Positions 5,896-7,424 of a stretch of DNA of 7,424 nucleotides are shown here, in pieces (position 1 is the first letter of the stretch; every line of letters begins with the position of its first letter). The translations under genes were made by a program, and so were the position numbers. Source of the stretch: Litoribrevibacter sp041590855 (GTDB lineage Bacteria; Pseudomonadota; Gammaproteobacteria; Pseudomonadales; Litoribrevibacteraceae); NCBI GenBank assembly GCA_041590855.1, contig JBFHTA010000195.1, positions 1 through 7,424 of the forward strand. The letters run 5' to 3'. The notes under the pieces were generated by a model that did not search any database, was not told the origin of the DNA, and saw nothing but the letters and a program-made list of their open reading frames with translations.

Positions 5896-6022
5896 CGGAC
5901 CGAACATGTAGCAGTGCGTACAAATGGCAGTGCGTACAAATGGCAGTGCGTACAAATGGCAGTGCGTACAAATCACAGTGTGTACAAATGGCAGTGTGTA
6001 AAAATCACAGTCTGTATTTCTG
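5895..6022. repeat. 16-base tandem repeat array, about eight units
   Basis: The unit is GCAGTGCGTACAAATG. Units at 5911, 5927 and 5943 are identical. The unit at 5959 differs at one base, the one at 5975 at two and the one at 5991 at three. Outer units at 5895 and 6007 match at about 9 of 16 positions. The array starts at the last base of the Sel1 gene's stop codon. The period is not a multiple of three and no gene spans it, so it is noncoding. Its centre is the youngest or best preserved part, as expected for slippage-driven expansion. Confidence 0.95.
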
Positions 6023-6182
6023 AATACGCAACAGATTAAACTGAACTACACTCATAAGGGATTGATTCACAAAGGGCTAATTTCAGATAGGGCAACGTGC
6101 AGCGGGGGCATCATTCAGAGCCTTTCCTGAGCTTGAACGATCTTAAGGTAGATCTTGATACTACAACAGAATTGGAGGGATC
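5896..6182. other. Noncoding gap between the Sel1-repeat gene and the histidine kinase gene
   Basis: The first part is the tandem repeat. The rest (6023-6182) contains no supportable gene. A possible weak promoter for the kinase is TTGAAC (6133-6138) with GATACT (6157-6162) at 18-base spacing, but its start would be only about 14 bases before the ATG. GATCTT occurs twice 12 bases apart (6139-6144 and 6151-6156). No clear factor-independent terminator follows the Sel1 gene: the only small hairpin (6014-6027, 5-base stem) lacks a T-run. Confidence 0.6.
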
Positions 6183-7424
6183 ATGTCTTCTGTTGTCATC
6201 TTGTTACTCACTGCGTTGTTTGCAGCGGTTTTGCTCCTCTGGAGTTTTTATGTCCGAATTCAACGGCTCAATGTAAAGATTGAGCTTCTTGCGGCCTCAG
6301 AACAAAAATTTAAGCGATCTGAAGAAAAATACGCGCTGACCTTTCACGCCAGCCCGGATGCGTTTTTGATTGTTCGTTATTCCGATATGAAACTCATTGA
6401 TGTTAATGAAGGGTTTGAACATATATTGGGTTATTGTCGGGAAGAGGCCGTGGGCAGCACCACAGTCGCTCTCGATATATGGGAAGATCCGAGTAAACGT
6501 GAAACCCTGTTAAAGCAGTTAGTGGATATTGGCTCGGTTAACAGTACAGAAATGCAGGTGCGGACAAAAGCCGGTGATGTGGTTGAATGTGAAGCCTCGT
6601 CGAGTTTGATTCATTTAAACGGTGAAGCCTGTATTTTAACGATTCTGAGAGACATCGGGGCCAGAAAGAAAGCCGAGAACGAGCTTAAACGTGTGAGTGC
6701 ATTATTGGAAGCGGCCTTAACCAACTCGCCGGTGGGCATTCTGGTGGTGGATGGTGAGCGGGGCAAGGTTCAAATCGTAAATGAATCCGCCAGCCGGATA
6801 CGCCGAGTGACAAAAGGACAGATATTAGGCGGAGATGATGATCATTGTCTGATTCTGGACGAAAAAGAATCGCCATTATTCATTACTGATTTGCCGATTA
6901 TGCGCTCTCTGAATAAAGGAGAGCATGTGATCAATCAGGAAATCAAGATTGTATATCCCGACAAAAACTACTGTTGGGTCATTGCTAATACCGCGCCTGT
7001 GTTTGATAACAAGAAGAACATCATAGCTGCGGTTGCTGTGTACCTGGATATCACTGAAATGAGGGCCATGCAGCAAGACCTCAAACACCTCAACCGGGAG
7101 TTAGAACAACGGGTTCAGGAACGAACCAAAGCACTGACCGTAACCAACATGCAATTGAACGAAGCCATTCAAAAAGCCGAGGTGGCCAGTCAGGCGAAAA
7201 GTGACTTCCTGGCAAACATCAGCCATGAGCTTCGTACTCCAATGAATGGTATTTGGGGGATGACGCAACTGGCAATCAATCGGGCAGAATCGGAAGACCT
7301 TCGAAAATTTCTGGTCAATATAGAACGTTCCGCTGAAATGCTAATGCGCCTGATTAACGATGTGCTCGACTTCTCCCGCATAGACAGTGGCCAGATGGTG
7401 GCTGAAAGCGCTCCCTTTAATCTG
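6183..7424 (+). CDS. Membrane-anchored PAS-PAS sensor histidine kinase (C-terminal part beyond window)
   Basis: The frame is open from the ATG at 6183 to the window edge (414 codons). GGAGG at 6174-6178 sets the start. A single membrane helix (about 4-24) with almost no periplasmic part is followed by PAS domain 1 (about 47-160, including SPDAFLIV and VNEGFEHILGY) and PAS domain 2 (about 172-292, including NSPVGILVVD and ending in the typical LDITEM). A coiled coil (about 293-337, ELEQRVQERTKAL) leads into the HisKA dimerisation domain (about 337-402). Its H-box is SHELRTPMNG with phospho-acceptor H348. The ATP-binding domain is outside the window. This H-box style is common in hybrid kinases with receiver domains, but that cannot be seen here. 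The lack of a periplasmic domain points to a cytoplasmic or membrane-associated signal. The ligand is unknown. Confidence 0.95.
   Translation, partial: MSSVVILLLTALFAAVLLLWSFYVRIQRLNVKIELLAASEQKFKRSEEKYALTFHASPDAFLIVRYSDMKLIDVNEGFEHILGYCREEAVGSTTVALDIWEDPSKRETLLKQLVDIGSVNSTEMQVRTKAGDVVECEASSSLIHLNGEACILTILRDIGARKKAENELKRVSALLEAALTNSPVGILVVDGERGKVQIVNESASRIRRVTKGQILGGDDDHCLILDEKESPLFITDLPIMRSLNKGEHVINQEIKIVYPDKNYCWVIANTAPVFDNKKNIIAAVAVYLDITEMRAMQQDLKHLNRELEQRVQERTKALTVTNMQLNEAIQKAEVASQAKSDFLANISHELRTPMNGIWGMTQLAINRAESEDLRKFLVNIERSAEMLMRLINDVLDFSRIDSGQMVAESAPFNL

Noticed and set aside
5732..5971. 79-residue minus-strand frame running through the tandem repeat into the Sel1 gene
   Set aside because: It is antisense to a well-supported gene, and its Cys/His-rich look comes from translating the 16-base repeat. 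No ribosome site or family resemblance was seen.
6014..6027. Small hairpin GTATT-TCTG-AATAC after the repeat array
   Set aside because: A five-base AT-rich stem without a following T-run is too weak to call a terminator for the Sel1 gene.
6139..6156. Paired GATCTT motifs ahead of the kinase gene as an operator
   Set aside because: Two six-base repeats are too short to distinguish from chance without comparative data.
6183..7424. Kinase as an oxygen or redox regulator of the cox operon
   Set aside because: The PAS domains show no recognisable heme or flavin signature that I can identify, and adjacency across an unrelated gene is not evidence of control.

Overview
The window looks like a chromosomal segment of a gammaproteobacterium with moderate GC content. 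The order coxB-coxA-ctaG-coxC, followed by a reversed DUF2909 gene and then surf1, is a layout familiar from Pseudomonadales, Oceanospirillales and Alteromonadales-type bacteria and from many betaproteobacteria. The genus cannot be named from this sequence alone.

Positions 1-5113 hold a cytochrome c oxidase (aa3-type, heme-copper family A1) locus read mainly on the minus strand. In transcription order it contains coxB (subunit II with CuA and a C-terminal cytochrome c domain), coxA (subunit I), ctaG/cox11 (CuB insertion) and coxC (subunit III). The four genes are packed with gaps of 21 and 2 bases and one 17-base overlap, so they almost certainly form one operon. A hairpin with a T-run follows immediately and contains the coxC stop codon in its loop. 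Beyond it a small two-helix membrane protein (DUF2909) lies on the plus strand. The surf1 assembly factor resumes on the minus strand and is cut by the left edge of the window. Subunits II, I and III make the proton-pumping core. CtaG supplies CuB, and SURF1 assists maturation of the heme a3/CuB centre.

Positions 5114-5370 form a divergent control region. It holds a good sigma70-like promoter towards coxB and another towards a small Sel1-repeat gene. A near-consensus FNR/ANR-type half-site pair overlaps the -35 boxes of both. This is the most informative regulatory observation in the window, because it suggests oxygen-dependent repression of the oxidase.

Positions 5371-5895 encode an exported Sel1-repeat protein of unknown function. 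It is followed by eight units of a 16-base tandem repeat (5895-6022) in a noncoding gap of 287 bases. From 6183 to the right edge runs the N-terminal part of a membrane-anchored sensor histidine kinase with two PAS domains and an intact phospho-acceptor H-box. Its catalytic ATPase domain lies beyond the window.

No mobile element, CRISPR array, tRNA or rRNA was seen. The genes are ordinary respiratory and signalling genes. The unusual material is in the control regions, the tandem repeat, the DUF2909/surf1 head-to-head arrangement and an enlarged CtaG.
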